DNA of 31,648 bases, from contig JAFGQD010000025.1 in the NCBI GenBank assembly GCA_016935875.1, positions 1-31,648 of the forward strand, written 5' to 3'. Shown one piece after another: positions 1 to 10,600 of the stretch. The position numbers and the translations under genes were made by a program. The notes under the pieces are model-generated. The model was not told the origin of the DNA. It did no database searches and saw nothing but the letters and a program-made list of their open reading frames with translations. The stretch is from Deltaproteobacteria bacterium (GTDB lineage Bacteria; Desulfobacterota; Syntrophia; Syntrophales; UBA2210). Position 1 is the first letter of the stretch. The number at the start of each line of letters is the position of its first letter.

Positions 1-1
1 A

Positions 2-1657
2 CAGGCCCAGTCGCTGAGAAGTGAATTCTGTATTTCAGTGAGAGGCTTTGTGAAGAAGAGGAATAAAGGAACGGAAAACTCGAATATCGAGACGGGCAAG
101 ATTGAGGTTGCTGCCTCTGATCTGGAAATTCTTAACCGCTCCAAGCCACTGCCCTTTCCTATTTCAGAAAAGGCAATGGTCGCCGGTGCCACCGTCGGAG
201 ATATCGGTTCGGTAGCCGAGGATACGCGGCTACAATATCGCTACCTCGACCTGAGACGCCCTACCATGCAGCGCAATCTCGTTATGAGGCACCGCATCAC
301 CAAGTGTGTCCGTGATTATCTGGATGAACATAGTTTTGTTGAAGTGGAAACGCCGATACTGACAAAGAGTACCCCGGAAGGTGCACGGGATTATCTCGTT
401 CCCAGCCGCATCCACCCTAAACGGTTTTATGCGCTCCCCCAGTCTCCCCAGCTTTTCAAACAGCTTCTTATGGTAAGCGGCATTGAACGTTATTTTCAGA
501 TCGCACGGTGCTTTCGTGATGAGGATCTGAGACCGAACAGACAGCCTGAATTCACCCAGCTCGATCTTGAGGCATCCTTTATCGAAGAGGAAACCATCTA
601 CGATCTCATGGAAGAGCTTGTGGTGCGCATGTTTGCCGTGGGTGGCATTACCGTCACCCGTCCCTTTCCACGAATGACCTGGGATGAAGCCATGGATTCG
701 ATGGGAACGGACCGGCCCGATGCCCGCTTTGGTCTCCGTTTTACCGATGCCACCGATATCTTCAAAGACACCTCCTACGGCATCTTCAGCCGAATAGTTG
801 AAAAAGGCGGTTTTATAAAGGGAATTAACGTCAAGGGGCAATCTGACAAGCTGAGCAAAAATGTCCTGCAGAATGAGTATGCGGGCAAGATCGTTCCCTC
901 CTTCGGTGCAAAGGGTATGACCTGGATGCGGGCTACAGGGGGGACCCTGGAATCCAATATCGTTCAGTTTTTCAGCGAGGAAGAGAAAAAAAACATCAGA
1001 CAGCGTTTCAATGCAGAAGACGGTGATGTTATCATACTGATTGCAGATACCTCTTATCAGGTTGTTTCATCGGTTCTGGGGCAACTGAGAATGCATCTGG
1101 CGCGTCGGCTTGACTTAATTCCCAAAGATGAAGTATGTCCATTATGGGTCACCGAATTTCCGCTTTTTACGACGACTGGAAGAAGGATAACATCGAATCA
1201 CCACCCCTTTACCGCACCGGACAGGTCCGATTTCGATCCGGATAATCGAGAGGAACTCCTCGCCCTTAAATCACGTGCCTATGATCTGGTTGTTAACGGC
1301 GAAGAACTCGGAGGTGGAAGCATTAGAATACATGACAGTTCTCTGCAGCAGAAAATATTTCAGGCCCTCGGTTTGCCTGATCGTGAGGTGAAGAAAAAGT
1401 TCGGATTTTTTCTGAAGGCCCTTGATTACGGAGCTCCGCCTCACGGAGGCATTGCCCTCGGTATGGACAGGGTTATTTCCATGATACTGGGGACGGAATC
1501 CATTCGTGAAGTCATCGCCTTCCCGAAGAACCGAAGTGCCCATTGCCCCCTCAGTGAAGCGCCTTCTTCCGTCGCGCGGAAACAGCTATCCGACCTGGGG
1601 CTACTCGATCTCGATAGCGGCAAATGGGTTGAGGGAAAAAAGATTATAACGGGTTAG
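2..1657 (+). CDS. aspS: Aspartyl-tRNA synthetase, 5' end outside window
   Basis: Class II aminoacyl-tRNA synthetase that charges tRNA-Asp (or tRNA-Asp and tRNA-Asn) with aspartate in the cytoplasm. The frame is open to the left edge: before the GTG at 38 it reads AQSLRSEFCIS, which continues the N-terminal anticodon-binding OB fold, so 38 is not the true start. Visible signatures are the motif 1 region (VEVETPILTKSTPEGARDY), motif 2 (CFRDEDLRPNRQPEFTQLD), a bacterial GAD-type insertion in the middle (around FTDATDIFKDTSYGIF), and motif 3 with GIALGMDRV near the C-terminus. Only the first 40-60 residues should be missing compared with the usual length of about 590. The gene ends 13 bases before carA. 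Whether it also charges tRNA-Asn cannot be decided here. Confidence 0.97.
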   Translation, partial: QAQSLRSEFCISVRGFVKKRNKGTENSNIETGKIEVAASDLEILNRSKPLPFPISEKAMVAGATVGDIGSVAEDTRLQYRYLDLRRPTMQRNLVMRHRITKCVRDYLDEHSFVEVETPILTKSTPEGARDYLVPSRIHPKRFYALPQSPQLFKQLLMVSGIERYFQIARCFRDEDLRPNRQPEFTQLDLEASFIEEETIYDLMEELVVRMFAVGGITVTRPFPRMTWDEAMDSMGTDRPDARFGLRFTDATDIFKDTSYGIFSRIVEKGGFIKGINVKGQSDKLSKNVLQNEYAGKIVPSFGAKGMTWMRATGGTLESNIVQFFSEEEKKNIRQRFNAEDGDVIILIADTSYQVVSSVLGQLRMHLARRLDLIPKDEVCPLWVTEFPLFTTTGRRITSNHHPFTAPDRSDFDPDNREELLALKSRAYDLVVNGEELGGGSIRIHDSSLQQKIFQALGLPDREVKKKFGFFLKALDYGAPPHGGIALGMDRVISMILGTESIREVIAFPKNRSAHCPLSEAPSSVARKQLSDLGLLDLDSGKWVEGKKIITG

Positions 1658-1670
1658 GATCTGGTTCTGA

Positions 1671-2762
1671 ATGATGAAAGCATTGCTTGTATTGGAAGAT
1701 GGAAGATTTTTTGAGGGAACATCCTTTGGCGCCTCCGGGGAACGCTTCGGCGAGGTGGTGTTCAATACGGGGATGACGGGCTATCAGGAAGTCCTGACAG
1801 ATCCGTCCTATAAAGGTCAGATCGTTGCTATGACCTATCCCCTTATCGGAAATTACGGAATCAATGAAGAGGATTTAGAATCACGATCCCTCTGGCTCGA
1901 AGGTTTCGTCATCAGGGAGCTGAGCAGCATAACCAGCAACTGGCGATCGAAAAAGAACCTCGCTACCTATCTTGAAGAAAACGATATCATAGGCATCCAG
2001 GGTATCGATACCCGCGCGCTGACAAGACATATCAGAACCAGGGGTGCCATGAAGGCCGTTCTATCCACCGTCGATGATGACATCGATTCCCTCGTTGAAA
2101 AGGCATGCGCATCGCCCGGGCTTGAGGGAATAGACCTCGTGTCGAGCGTAACCTGTGAAAAACCCTATATGTTGAACGGACAGGACGGACCGCGGGTAGT
2201 TGTCATGGATTTTGGTGTGAAACAGAGCATTTTGAACCAACTCCGGGATGCGGGCTGCAATGTGACCGTTCTACCCGCCCATGCCTCGATTGCTGAGATT
2301 ATGGAAAGGGAGCCCGGCGGCATCCTACTCTCAAACGGTCCCGGTGATCCCGACGCGGTGCAATATGCAGTAGCCACCACGAAGAGACTTCTTGAGATGG
2401 GAACGATTCCGATCTTCGGTATCTGCCTGGGTCAGCAGATCCTGGGCCTGGCACTTGGAGGGCGGACATATAAACTGAAATTCGGACATCACGGGTCAAA
2501 CCAGCCGGTCAAATGTCTGAAAACGGGAAAGATCGATATTACCGTTCAAAACCATGGTTTCTGTGTCGACATCGATTCTCTTGACAAAAAATCGATAGAG
2601 ATGACCCACATTAACCTCAGCGATAATACCCTGGAAGGTATCGAGCATAAAGAATTGCCTGCATTTTCCGTGCAGTTTCATCCGGAGGCTGGTCCCGGCC
2701 CTCATGATGCACGATATCTGTTCCGCCGGTTTGTCGAAATGATAAAAAGTTGTCAAAAGTAG
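1671..2762 (+). CDS. carA: Carbamoyl-phosphate synthase small (glutaminase) subunit
   Basis: Class I glutamine amidotransferase subunit that hydrolyses glutamine and passes ammonia to CarB for carbamoyl phosphate, the precursor of pyrimidines and arginine. The 363 residues have the family's usual length. The N-terminal half carries the CPSase small-chain domain (GMTGYQEVLTDPSYKGQI). The C-terminal half is the triad glutaminase with nucleophile Cys252 in FGICLGQQ and His337/Glu339 in VQFHPEAGPGP. Two ATG codons are adjacent (1671 and 1674), so the start is uncertain by one residue, and no clear ribosome binding site is seen. It follows aspS by 13 bases and is followed by guaA after 11 bases, suggesting one transcript. 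Its partner carB lies on the far side of guaA. Confidence 0.97.
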   Translation: MMKALLVLEDGRFFEGTSFGASGERFGEVVFNTGMTGYQEVLTDPSYKGQIVAMTYPLIGNYGINEEDLESRSLWLEGFVIRELSSITSNWRSKKNLATYLEENDIIGIQGIDTRALTRHIRTRGAMKAVLSTVDDDIDSLVEKACASPGLEGIDLVSSVTCEKPYMLNGQDGPRVVVMDFGVKQSILNQLRDAGCNVTVLPAHASIAEIMEREPGGILLSNGPGDPDAVQYAVATTKRLLEMGTIPIFGICLGQQILGLALGGRTYKLKFGHHGSNQPVKCLKTGKIDITVQNHGFCVDIDSLDKKSIEMTHINLSDNTLEGIEHKELPAFSVQFHPEAGPGPHDARYLFRRFVEMIKSCQK

Positions 2763-2773
2763 GAGTGTGAGAA

Positions 2774-4312
2774 GTGAAAGATACAGTTGCCGTATTTGAT
2801 TTTGGCTCACAGTACTCCCAGCTCATCGCCCGACGCATCAGAGAGATGGGTGTCTACTGTGAGATTGTCAGACATGATATATCGAAAGATGAGCTGGTAG
2901 GGATCGGCCCTGTAGCGGTCGTTCTTTCGGGAGGCCCCGCCTCAGTGCTCGAACCGGATTCCCCCTCTATGGACCGTGAGATACTCTCTCTCGACATACC
3001 CATACTGGGCATATGCTACGGGATGCAGCTCATGGCACAGCTACTCGGAGGTGTGGTGGAAAAGGGGAGGAGCGGAGAGTACGGTCCTGCCTTGATCGAG
3101 ACCACAGGATCGACGGGTATATTTCAGGACATGGAATCTCCTCTCCATGTCTGGATGAGTCATGGGGATCATGTAGCGGCAGTTCCCGAAGGCTTTCGCG
3201 TGCTGGCGAGCACCCATGATTGCCTGATCTCAGCTATGATGGATAAAGCAGGGAGAATGTTTGGCATTCAGTTCCATCCCGAGGTGGTTCACACACCGAA
3301 GGGGGTCGAAATTATCAGAAACTTTCTCTTTCATGTGGCAGGATGCCGTGGCGATTGGACCATGGGTAGATTCGCCGAAGAATCGGTGAGAAGAATCAGG
3401 GATACCGTCGGCGATTCCAATGTAATCTGCGGCCTTTCAGGCGGTGTCGATTCAGCCGTTGCCGCCGCACTCATAAACAGTGCAATAGGTGACCAGATGA
3501 AGGCCATCTTTGTTGATAACGGTGTTTTACGGAAAGGGGAAGTGGATGAAATCCGCACCCTCTTTACCGAAGATTATAAGCTCGACTTCCGTATAGTTGA
3601 TGCCAGCGCGAGGTTTATCGATGCGCTGAGAGGGGTTACTGATCCCGAAAGAAAGAGAAAGATAATCGGAGAGACATTTATCAATGTTTTCAGAGACGAG
3701 GCAGCGAGTGTGGAATCCGCCCGCTTTCTAGCCCAGGGAACGCTCTATCCCGACGTGGTGGAAAGCCAATCGGCTCATGGCGGTCCCTCATCAATGATCA
3801 AGAGTCATCATAATGTGGGGGGGTTGCCCGATGATCTCGATTTTGAACTCCTTGAACCGCTCAGGGAGTTATTTAAAGATGAGGTTCGAGTGCTTGGGAG
3901 AGAGTTGGGATTACCGGAAAGTCTCCTGATGCGACAGCCCTTTCCGGGCCCGGGCCTGGCGGTACGTATCATAGGTGAGGTGACCGAAGAGTCCCTTGCC
4001 ATACTTCGAGATGCCGATGTGATTGTCCAGGAAGAGTTGAGGGCCTATGAAGGATACGGGGATATCTGGCAGTCCTTTGCCGTCCTCCTCCCTGTTAAAA
4101 GTGTGGGTGTTATGGGTGACGAGCGGACCTATGACAACGTGGTGGCCCTGAGAATTGTCACCAGTCTCGATGCGATGACGGCCGACTGGGTCAAACTTCC
4201 CTATGAAATTCTGGGAAAGATATCGTCAAGAATAATTAACGAGGTAAAGGGCGTGAATCGTGTCGTCTATGACATAAGTTCAAAACCGCCCAGCACCATC
4301 GAGTGGGAATAG
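2774..4312 (+). CDS. guaA: GMP synthase (glutamine-hydrolysing)
   Basis: Converts XMP to GMP using glutamine and ATP. The 512 residues match the standard two-part enzyme. The N-terminal class I amidotransferase has Cys81 in LGICYGMQ and His168/Glu170 in IQFHPEV. The ATP pyrophosphatase half has the PP-loop SGGVDS at residues 222-227. The C-terminal dimerisation domain ends in the typical KPPSTIEWE. The start is a GTG with AGGAG eight bases upstream (2761-2765), overlapping the end of carA, which supports translational coupling. The gene sits between carA and carB. All three encode cytoplasmic nucleotide enzymes, and carA and guaA use glutamine directly. Confidence 0.98.
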   Translation: MKDTVAVFDFGSQYSQLIARRIREMGVYCEIVRHDISKDELVGIGPVAVVLSGGPASVLEPDSPSMDREILSLDIPILGICYGMQLMAQLLGGVVEKGRSGEYGPALIETTGSTGIFQDMESPLHVWMSHGDHVAAVPEGFRVLASTHDCLISAMMDKAGRMFGIQFHPEVVHTPKGVEIIRNFLFHVAGCRGDWTMGRFAEESVRRIRDTVGDSNVICGLSGGVDSAVAAALINSAIGDQMKAIFVDNGVLRKGEVDEIRTLFTEDYKLDFRIVDASARFIDALRGVTDPERKRKIIGETFINVFRDEAASVESARFLAQGTLYPDVVESQSAHGGPSSMIKSHHNVGGLPDDLDFELLEPLRELFKDEVRVLGRELGLPESLLMRQPFPGPGLAVRIIGEVTEESLAILRDADVIVQEELRAYEGYGDIWQSFAVLLPVKSVGVMGDERTYDNVVALRIVTSLDAMTADWVKLPYEILGKISSRIINEVKGVNRVVYDISSKPPSTIEWE

Positions 4313-4321
4313 TTACAGTTT

Positions 4322-7300
4322 ATGCCAAAACGTACTGATATAAAAAAGATACTGATTATCGGTTCAGGACCTATCGTCATCGGACAGGCCTGCGAATTCG
4401 ATTACTCCGGCACTCAGGCCTGCAAGGCTCTCGTCGAAGAGGGATACGAGGTGGTACTCCTGAATTCGAACCCGGCCACTATTATGACGGATCCCGAGAT
4501 GGCCGACAAAACCTATATTGAACCGATAACGGCAGATATCATCGAGAAAATCGTCGAGAAAGAACGTCCCGATGCCGTCCTTGCCACCATTGGCGGGCAG
4601 ACGGCTCTTAATACGGCCGTTGAGGCAGCCGAACGGGGGGTCTTTGAACGATATAACGTGGAGATGATCGGTGCCGATCTGCCGGCCATCAAGAGGGCGG
4701 AAAACAGGGATGAATTCAAGGCGGCGATGGCGGAGATCGGACTCGATGTCCCCAGGAGTAAGGTGGCCCATTCCATGGAGGAGGCCAGAGAGGTCGCGGG
4801 TGATTTGGGCTTTCCCCTTGTTATCCGTCCCAGCTTTACCCTCGGTGGTACCGGCGGAGCCCTGGCCTATAATGCCGAGGAGTTTGAAGACTGCGCCTCC
4901 TATGGTATCGAACAGAGCATGATAAACGAGATTCTCATAGAGGAATCTGTCCTCGGGTGGAAGGAATACGAACTTGAGGTCATGCGTGATCATAAGGACA
5001 ATGTGGTCATTATCTGTTCCATAGAGAACTTTGATGCCATGGGGGTTCACACGGGTGATTCCATTACCGTCGCACCTGCCCAGACACTAACGGACAAGGA
5101 ATATCAGTATCTTCGCAATGCATCCATTGCAGTCATTCGAAAGGTGGGAGTTGCCACGGGGGGATCCAATATACAATTTGCCGTCAATCCCGAAACGGGA
5201 CGCGTGGTGGTTATCGAGATGAATCCCCGAGTTTCGAGATCCTCTGCCCTGGCATCGAAGGCGACGGGATTCCCCATTGCGAAGATTGCCGCAAAGCTTG
5301 CCGTCGGTTACACCCTCGATGAAATCCCGAATGATATTACGAAACAGACCCCGGCATCCTTTGAGCCGACCATCGACTACTGCGTGGTCAAGATACCCCG
5401 TTTCGCCTTTGAAAAATTTCCCGGCGTGGAAGACACACTCACCATATCGATGAAGTCGGTGGGGGAGACAATGGCTATCGGAAGGACCTTCAAAGAGGCG
5501 CTCCAGAAAGGGCTGAGAGGGCTTGAAACAGGCCTGAACGGTCTTGACCGAAATAGAGGCGAGGATTGTGAATACAGTGATGCACTTCTCACCCGCCCTA
5601 CAGCGGAGCGGCTTTTTCACATACGATGTGCCATAGAAAAGGGCATGCCCATCGACCGGATAGCGGAGCTCTCGGGAATCGATCGCTGGTTTCTCCAGAA
5701 TATCAAAGATATCGTCGATATGGACACAACGATCGGAGGCTTCAGGGGTGGGGGTACACTCCCTCCGGATATCATGAAAAAGGCAAAGAAATTCGGATTT
5801 TCAGACAGGCAGATTGGTAACATTATAGGGATGGATGAATCCCGCATTCGGGCCATGAGGGAAAAGGACGGGATAACGCCGGTCTATAAGCTCGTCGATA
5901 CCTGTGCCGCCGAATTTGAGGCCTATACGCCCTATTATTACTCTACCTATGAGGAAGAGGATGAAAGCAGGGGGAGCGAAACAAGAAAGGTGATGATAAT
6001 AGGTGGCGGCCCGAACAGGATTGGGCAGGGGATAGAATTCGATTACTGCTGTGTTCATGCCTCGATGGCGCTGAGAGAAGCAGGGTATGAGACGATAATG
6101 GTAAATTCCAATCCGGAAACAGTATCCACCGATTACGATATTTCGGACAGGCTCTATTTTGAACCCTTAACGCTGGAGGATGTTCTCAATATCGCCCGGA
6201 CGGAAAAGCCCGAGGGCGTCATCGTGCAGCTTGGCGGTCAGACACCTCTGAATCTGGCTTTGCCCCTGGCGCAGAACGGAGTGAAAATACTGGGAACATC
6301 TCCGGAGGCCATCGACCGGGCCGAAGACAGAAAGCTCTTCAAGGAAATGGCCGACAAGCTGGATATCAGACAACCCGCAAACGGCACGGCGCTCTCATTT
6401 GAAGAGGCCGAGGAGATAGTGGAAAGAATCGGGTATCCCGTGCTGATTCGACCTTCGTATGTGCTCGGTGGAAGGGCCATGGTGGTGGTATGGCATCAGG
6501 AAGATCTCAGGGGATTTGTGAATGAAGCCTTTGAGGCATCACCGGATCACCCCATACTGATAGACAAATTTCTCGAAGATGCCCTTGAGGTGGACGTCGA
6601 TGCCGTTTCAGACGGAAGCGACGTGATCATAGGCGGCATTATGGAACACATAGAACATGCCGGCATTCACTCCGGGGACAGCGCCATGGTAATTCCCTCT
6701 TATTCGATCAATCGGGGAATGTTATCGGAAATAAAGGATGTGACGAGGCGTATGGCCCTTGAACTGGGCGTAAGGGGACTTATCAATATACAGTATGCCG
6801 TTAAGGGTGATGAGCTCTATGTGCTTGAAGTAAACCCCCGGGCATCACGCACCGTTCCCTTTGTGTCCAAGGCTACCGGAGTTCCTCTTGCGAAGATCGC
6901 CACAAGGGTAATGGTCGGTCAGTCCCTCAAGGATCAGGGAATATTCAAGGATCCTGAACCCCGGTATTTTTCGGTCAAAGAATCGGTCCTTCCCTTCACG
7001 AGATTTTATGGCGCCGATACACTTTTGGGGCCGGAGATGAAATCCACGGGTGAGGTAATGGGGATTGATCCCGATCTCGGAGTGGCCTTTGCAAAGAGCC
7101 AGATTGCCGCCGGGCAGAAAGTTCCACATTCCGGAAAGGTATTTATCAGCGTCAAGGACTACGATAAACGTGAAATTGTAGATATAGGGGAAAAATTTGC
7201 GGATCTGGGGTTTGAGATACTGTCAACACCAGGCACGGCGCAAACGCTCCGGGAAAGTGGCGTCTCTGTCACACAGCTTCCGCGGCTTGATGAGGGTCGG

Positions 7301-7537
7301 CCGAATCTTCTGGACTATATCAAAAACCGGGATGTCGACCTTCTCATTAACACCCCGAGCGGTCCGAAACCGAGACGAGACGAGATAACGATTCGAAGCA
7401 CGGCACTCTCTCGCAATGTGCCGCTTGTTTCAACCGTCGCCGGAGCCAAGGCTATGGTTAACGCTATTGATGCTCTCAGGCATCAGACCCTGACGGTACG
7501 GTCACTCCAGGAGATATATAGCAGCACGAGCCGGTAA
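4322..7537 (+). CDS. carB: Carbamoyl-phosphate synthase large subunit
   Basis: Makes carbamoyl phosphate from bicarbonate, two ATP and ammonia received from CarA. The 1071 residues equal the full family length. There are two homologous halves, each with a preATP-grasp and an ATP-grasp domain: the first begins near residue 7 (ILIIGSGPIVIGQACEFDYS), the second near residue 556 (MIIGGGPNRIGQGIEFDY). An oligomerisation segment lies between them. The C-terminal 130 residues or so form the MGS-like regulatory domain (GKVFISVKDYDKREIVDIG onward). The gene starts 9 bases after guaA with no good ribosome binding site, so translation is probably coupled. No key motif appears damaged. It closes the aspS-carA-guaA-carB run. 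Confidence 0.98.
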   Translation: MPKRTDIKKILIIGSGPIVIGQACEFDYSGTQACKALVEEGYEVVLLNSNPATIMTDPEMADKTYIEPITADIIEKIVEKERPDAVLATIGGQTALNTAVEAAERGVFERYNVEMIGADLPAIKRAENRDEFKAAMAEIGLDVPRSKVAHSMEEAREVAGDLGFPLVIRPSFTLGGTGGALAYNAEEFEDCASYGIEQSMINEILIEESVLGWKEYELEVMRDHKDNVVIICSIENFDAMGVHTGDSITVAPAQTLTDKEYQYLRNASIAVIRKVGVATGGSNIQFAVNPETGRVVVIEMNPRVSRSSALASKATGFPIAKIAAKLAVGYTLDEIPNDITKQTPASFEPTIDYCVVKIPRFAFEKFPGVEDTLTISMKSVGETMAIGRTFKEALQKGLRGLETGLNGLDRNRGEDCEYSDALLTRPTAERLFHIRCAIEKGMPIDRIAELSGIDRWFLQNIKDIVDMDTTIGGFRGGGTLPPDIMKKAKKFGFSDRQIGNIIGMDESRIRAMREKDGITPVYKLVDTCAAEFEAYTPYYYSTYEEEDESRGSETRKVMIIGGGPNRIGQGIEFDYCCVHASMALREAGYETIMVNSNPETVSTDYDISDRLYFEPLTLEDVLNIARTEKPEGVIVQLGGQTPLNLALPLAQNGVKILGTSPEAIDRAEDRKLFKEMADKLDIRQPANGTALSFEEAEEIVERIGYPVLIRPSYVLGGRAMVVVWHQEDLRGFVNEAFEASPDHPILIDKFLEDALEVDVDAVSDGSDVIIGGIMEHIEHAGIHSGDSAMVIPSYSINRGMLSEIKDVTRRMALELGVRGLINIQYAVKGDELYVLEVNPRASRTVPFVSKATGVPLAKIATRVMVGQSLKDQGIFKDPEPRYFSVKESVLPFTRFYGADTLLGPEMKSTGEVMGIDPDLGVAFAKSQIAAGQKVPHSGKVFISVKDYDKREIVDIGEKFADLGFEILSTPGTAQTLRESGVSVTQLPRLDEGRPNLLDYIKNRDVDLLINTPSGPKPRRDEITIRSTALSRNVPLVSTVAGAKAMVNAIDALRHQTLTVRSLQEIYSSTSR

Positions 7538-7577
7538 TGTAATTCCCGGATACGGATTTATATACACCGGACAAAGG

Positions 7578-7583
7578 TATAAT
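7578..7583 (+). promoter_or_regulatory. Possible -10 element before the GAF/PPDK_N gene
   Basis: A perfect TATAAT lies 28 bases before the ATG at 7611, in the 73-base gap after carB. No convincing -35 box is found 17 bases upstream (GATTTA), so this is a weak sigma-70 promoter call. It suggests the gene may have its own transcript. Confidence 0.3.
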
Positions 7584-7610
7584 GTTGTATTTATAAGGGG
7601 GCAGGCATTC

Positions 7611-10600
7611 ATGAGTCAGAAATCAACTACCGTGAGAGGCACCAAGGAGCTATCGCTCCTGTGGGAGGTCAGTCGCATTCTGGAACAGGGCAACGATGTG
7701 AAAAAAATCGGGATGCCCATCCTCCGTGCCCTCGATACATTCATGGGTATGTCGAGGGGTTTTATTACACTCCTGAACAGGGAAACGGGAGAGATCTTCA
7801 TCGAGGCCGCTCACGGCCTTTCCAAGGCGCAGAAAGAGAGAGGAAAATATAAGATAGGAGAAGGTGTTGTCGGTAAGGTGGTTGAAACGGGAAGACCCAT
7901 GATCGTGCCCAAGATTTCCGATGAACCCTTATTCCTGGATCGAACGGGAGTTCGCAAAAATCTTCCGAAAAAGGATATATCATTCATCTGTGTCCCCGTA
8001 AGAAATCAGAGCGAGGTAATAGGCACGCTCAGCGCAGACAGGGTGTTCGATGAATCGATCTCACTGAAAGAAGATCTTCGTCTTCTTACGATTATTGCCT
8101 CTATGATCGCCCAGGCGGTCCGTCTCCTTCAGCAGGAAGAAGAGGATCGACAGCGTGAGGTAGAGGAGAAAGACCGACTGGACAGGAGGGCCTCCAAAAG
8201 TTTACATCTTGTCAGTACGGGTCATGAATTCCTCGATACTATCATCAATGGTTTGAGAATCGGGGATAACGTGGTCTGGCAGGTGGATGATCTCGAAGAT
8301 TACAGATATGTCGCCGGGCTCTTTGTTGAAAGGTCTCTAAAGGAAAAAAAGAAGCTCGTGTACATACGTTTTGCCGATCACGCACCCCTTGTAAACCCCG
8401 GGCAAAAGGTGGTTACCTATCACCTGAATCCGGCAAGCGGCTTTGAGACATTTTCTACAGAAGTATATAATATTATTACAAAAGAAGGGACAGGCGTCAA
8501 TTATGTCTTTGACTGTCTTTCCAACCTTCTGTCGGAATGGTCTACCGATCTGATGGTGGGAAATTTCTTTGTTATAACCTGTCCCTATCTCTTTGAATTG
8601 GATACCGTCGCATATTTTGCCGTCATCAGGGGGAATCATTCCTTCCAGACGATTGCCCGGATTCGTGAAACAACACAGGTGCTTCTCGATCTTCACAACG
8701 ACCAGGGTACTATCTATATTCATCCCCTCAAGGTCTGGAAACGGTATTCTCCCACCATGTTTCTTCCCCACAAGAAGGAGGGGGATGAATTTGTGCCTAT
8801 AATAGACAGTGTGGATGCGGCGAATTTATTTTCCAACATGTCAAAAAAGAGAGTAGAACATGGCGAGAGGAGTCTTGACTATTGGGACAGGTTGTTCATT
8901 GAAGCCGAAGGGCTGCTTGAAAAGCCCTGGGAATCGGAAAAAGAAGAGGACATGATCGACAGGATATGCAGGATCATGATCACCAGGGAGCCCAGAATGT
9001 CTATCCTCGTAAAGAACAATTTTTCTCTCGAAGATCTCTTGAGGATACGGGAGAGATTGATCGGTACAGGCTTTCTCGGGGGAAAAACGGGAGGAATGCT
9101 TCTGGCCAGGAAAATTCTGGAACTCGATAAAAACTTTGACTGGCCAGCAATCCTTGAGGAGCATGATTCTTTTTATATAGGGTCCGATGTCTTCTACACC
9201 TATCTGGTTCAGAATAACTGGTGGAAACTGCGAATGGAGCAGAAGACGCAAGGGGGCTACTTCAAGGCGGCCCGCATTCTCCGGAATAAAATGAAGAACG
9301 GGACTTTCCCAGATGAAGTGAGGGAACAGTTTTACAGGATGCTGGAATATTTCGGGCAATCACCCATTATCATACGCTCCAGTAGTCTTCTGGAGGATTC
9401 CTTTGGAAATGCCTTTGCCGGCAAATATGAGAGCATTTTTCTCGTGAATCAGGGGACTCCCGAGGAACGGTACGCCCAGTTTGAGAATGCCGTTCGCACA
9501 ATATACGCCAGTGCCATGAATGAGGATGCCCTGACCTATCGAAAACAGAGAGGTCTTGAGAAGGCTGATGAACAGATGGCTCTTCTCGTACAGCGTGTCT
9601 CAGGATCACATCATAAGAATTATTATTTCCCTGATCTTGCAGGGGTAGGTATCTCCTATAATACCTTTGTGTGGAATAAGGAAATGGATCCCAAGGCGGG
9701 TATGCTGAGGCTCGTATTCGGGCTCGGAACAAGGGCGGTGAACAGGGTTGAAGGAGATTACGCGAGAATCGTCGCATTGGACTTTCCCCTTTTGAAACCC
9801 CATGCGGGGATGGAAGATATGCGGAAATTTTCTCAACGCGACGTGGACCTTCTCGATATCGAGCAAAACGGCCTGAAGACGAAGTCGGTGCTCACACTGT
9901 CGGGCGAAGGCCTTGACATAAAAATGGACAGAATTGGAACAAGAGATCACGAAACCGATCGGAAGATACGGGAACTCGGGATAAAAGATCAACAGGCATG
10001 GGTGCTCACCTTTGATGATTTTTTCTCGACCACTCAATTTACCAAGGTAATGCACAGGATGCTCAAGAAGCTGGAAACAATCTATGACTATCCGGTTGAC
10101 ATAGAATTTACGATGAATTTTACCGATCAAGATGATTTTAAGATCAATCTGGTACAGTGCAGGCCTCTTCAAATACAGGGAGAAGGGAAGAGGGTTGCAT
10201 TTCCGAAGAATGTTGAGAGGGACAAGATCCTCTTTCAATTTGAAGGCAATTTCTTAGGCGGCGGCATTATGGAGTCTGTTGACAGGATTATTTATGTTGA
10301 CCCGGCACAATACACACAATTGAGTCAGCAGAACAAATATGAAATTGCCAGAATCGTGGGGAGACTGAACCGGCAGATCGAGAACAGAGAAGATTTCCAT
10401 GGCATGTTGCTCGGCCCGGGCAGATGGGGTTCAACGACACCCTCGCTGGGAGTTCCAGTGGGATTTTCCGAGATAAATAACATCTCGGTGTTGGGTGAAA
10501 TTGCCTATTCGGACGGAAATCTTATGCCTGAGCTTTCGTATGGGACCCATTTCTTCCAGGACCTTGTGGAGACAAATATCTTTTATATAGCCATTTTCCC

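Noticed and set aside
230..841. Open frame of 203 codons on the - strand
   Set aside because: Antisense to the aspS catalytic core; low-information translation.
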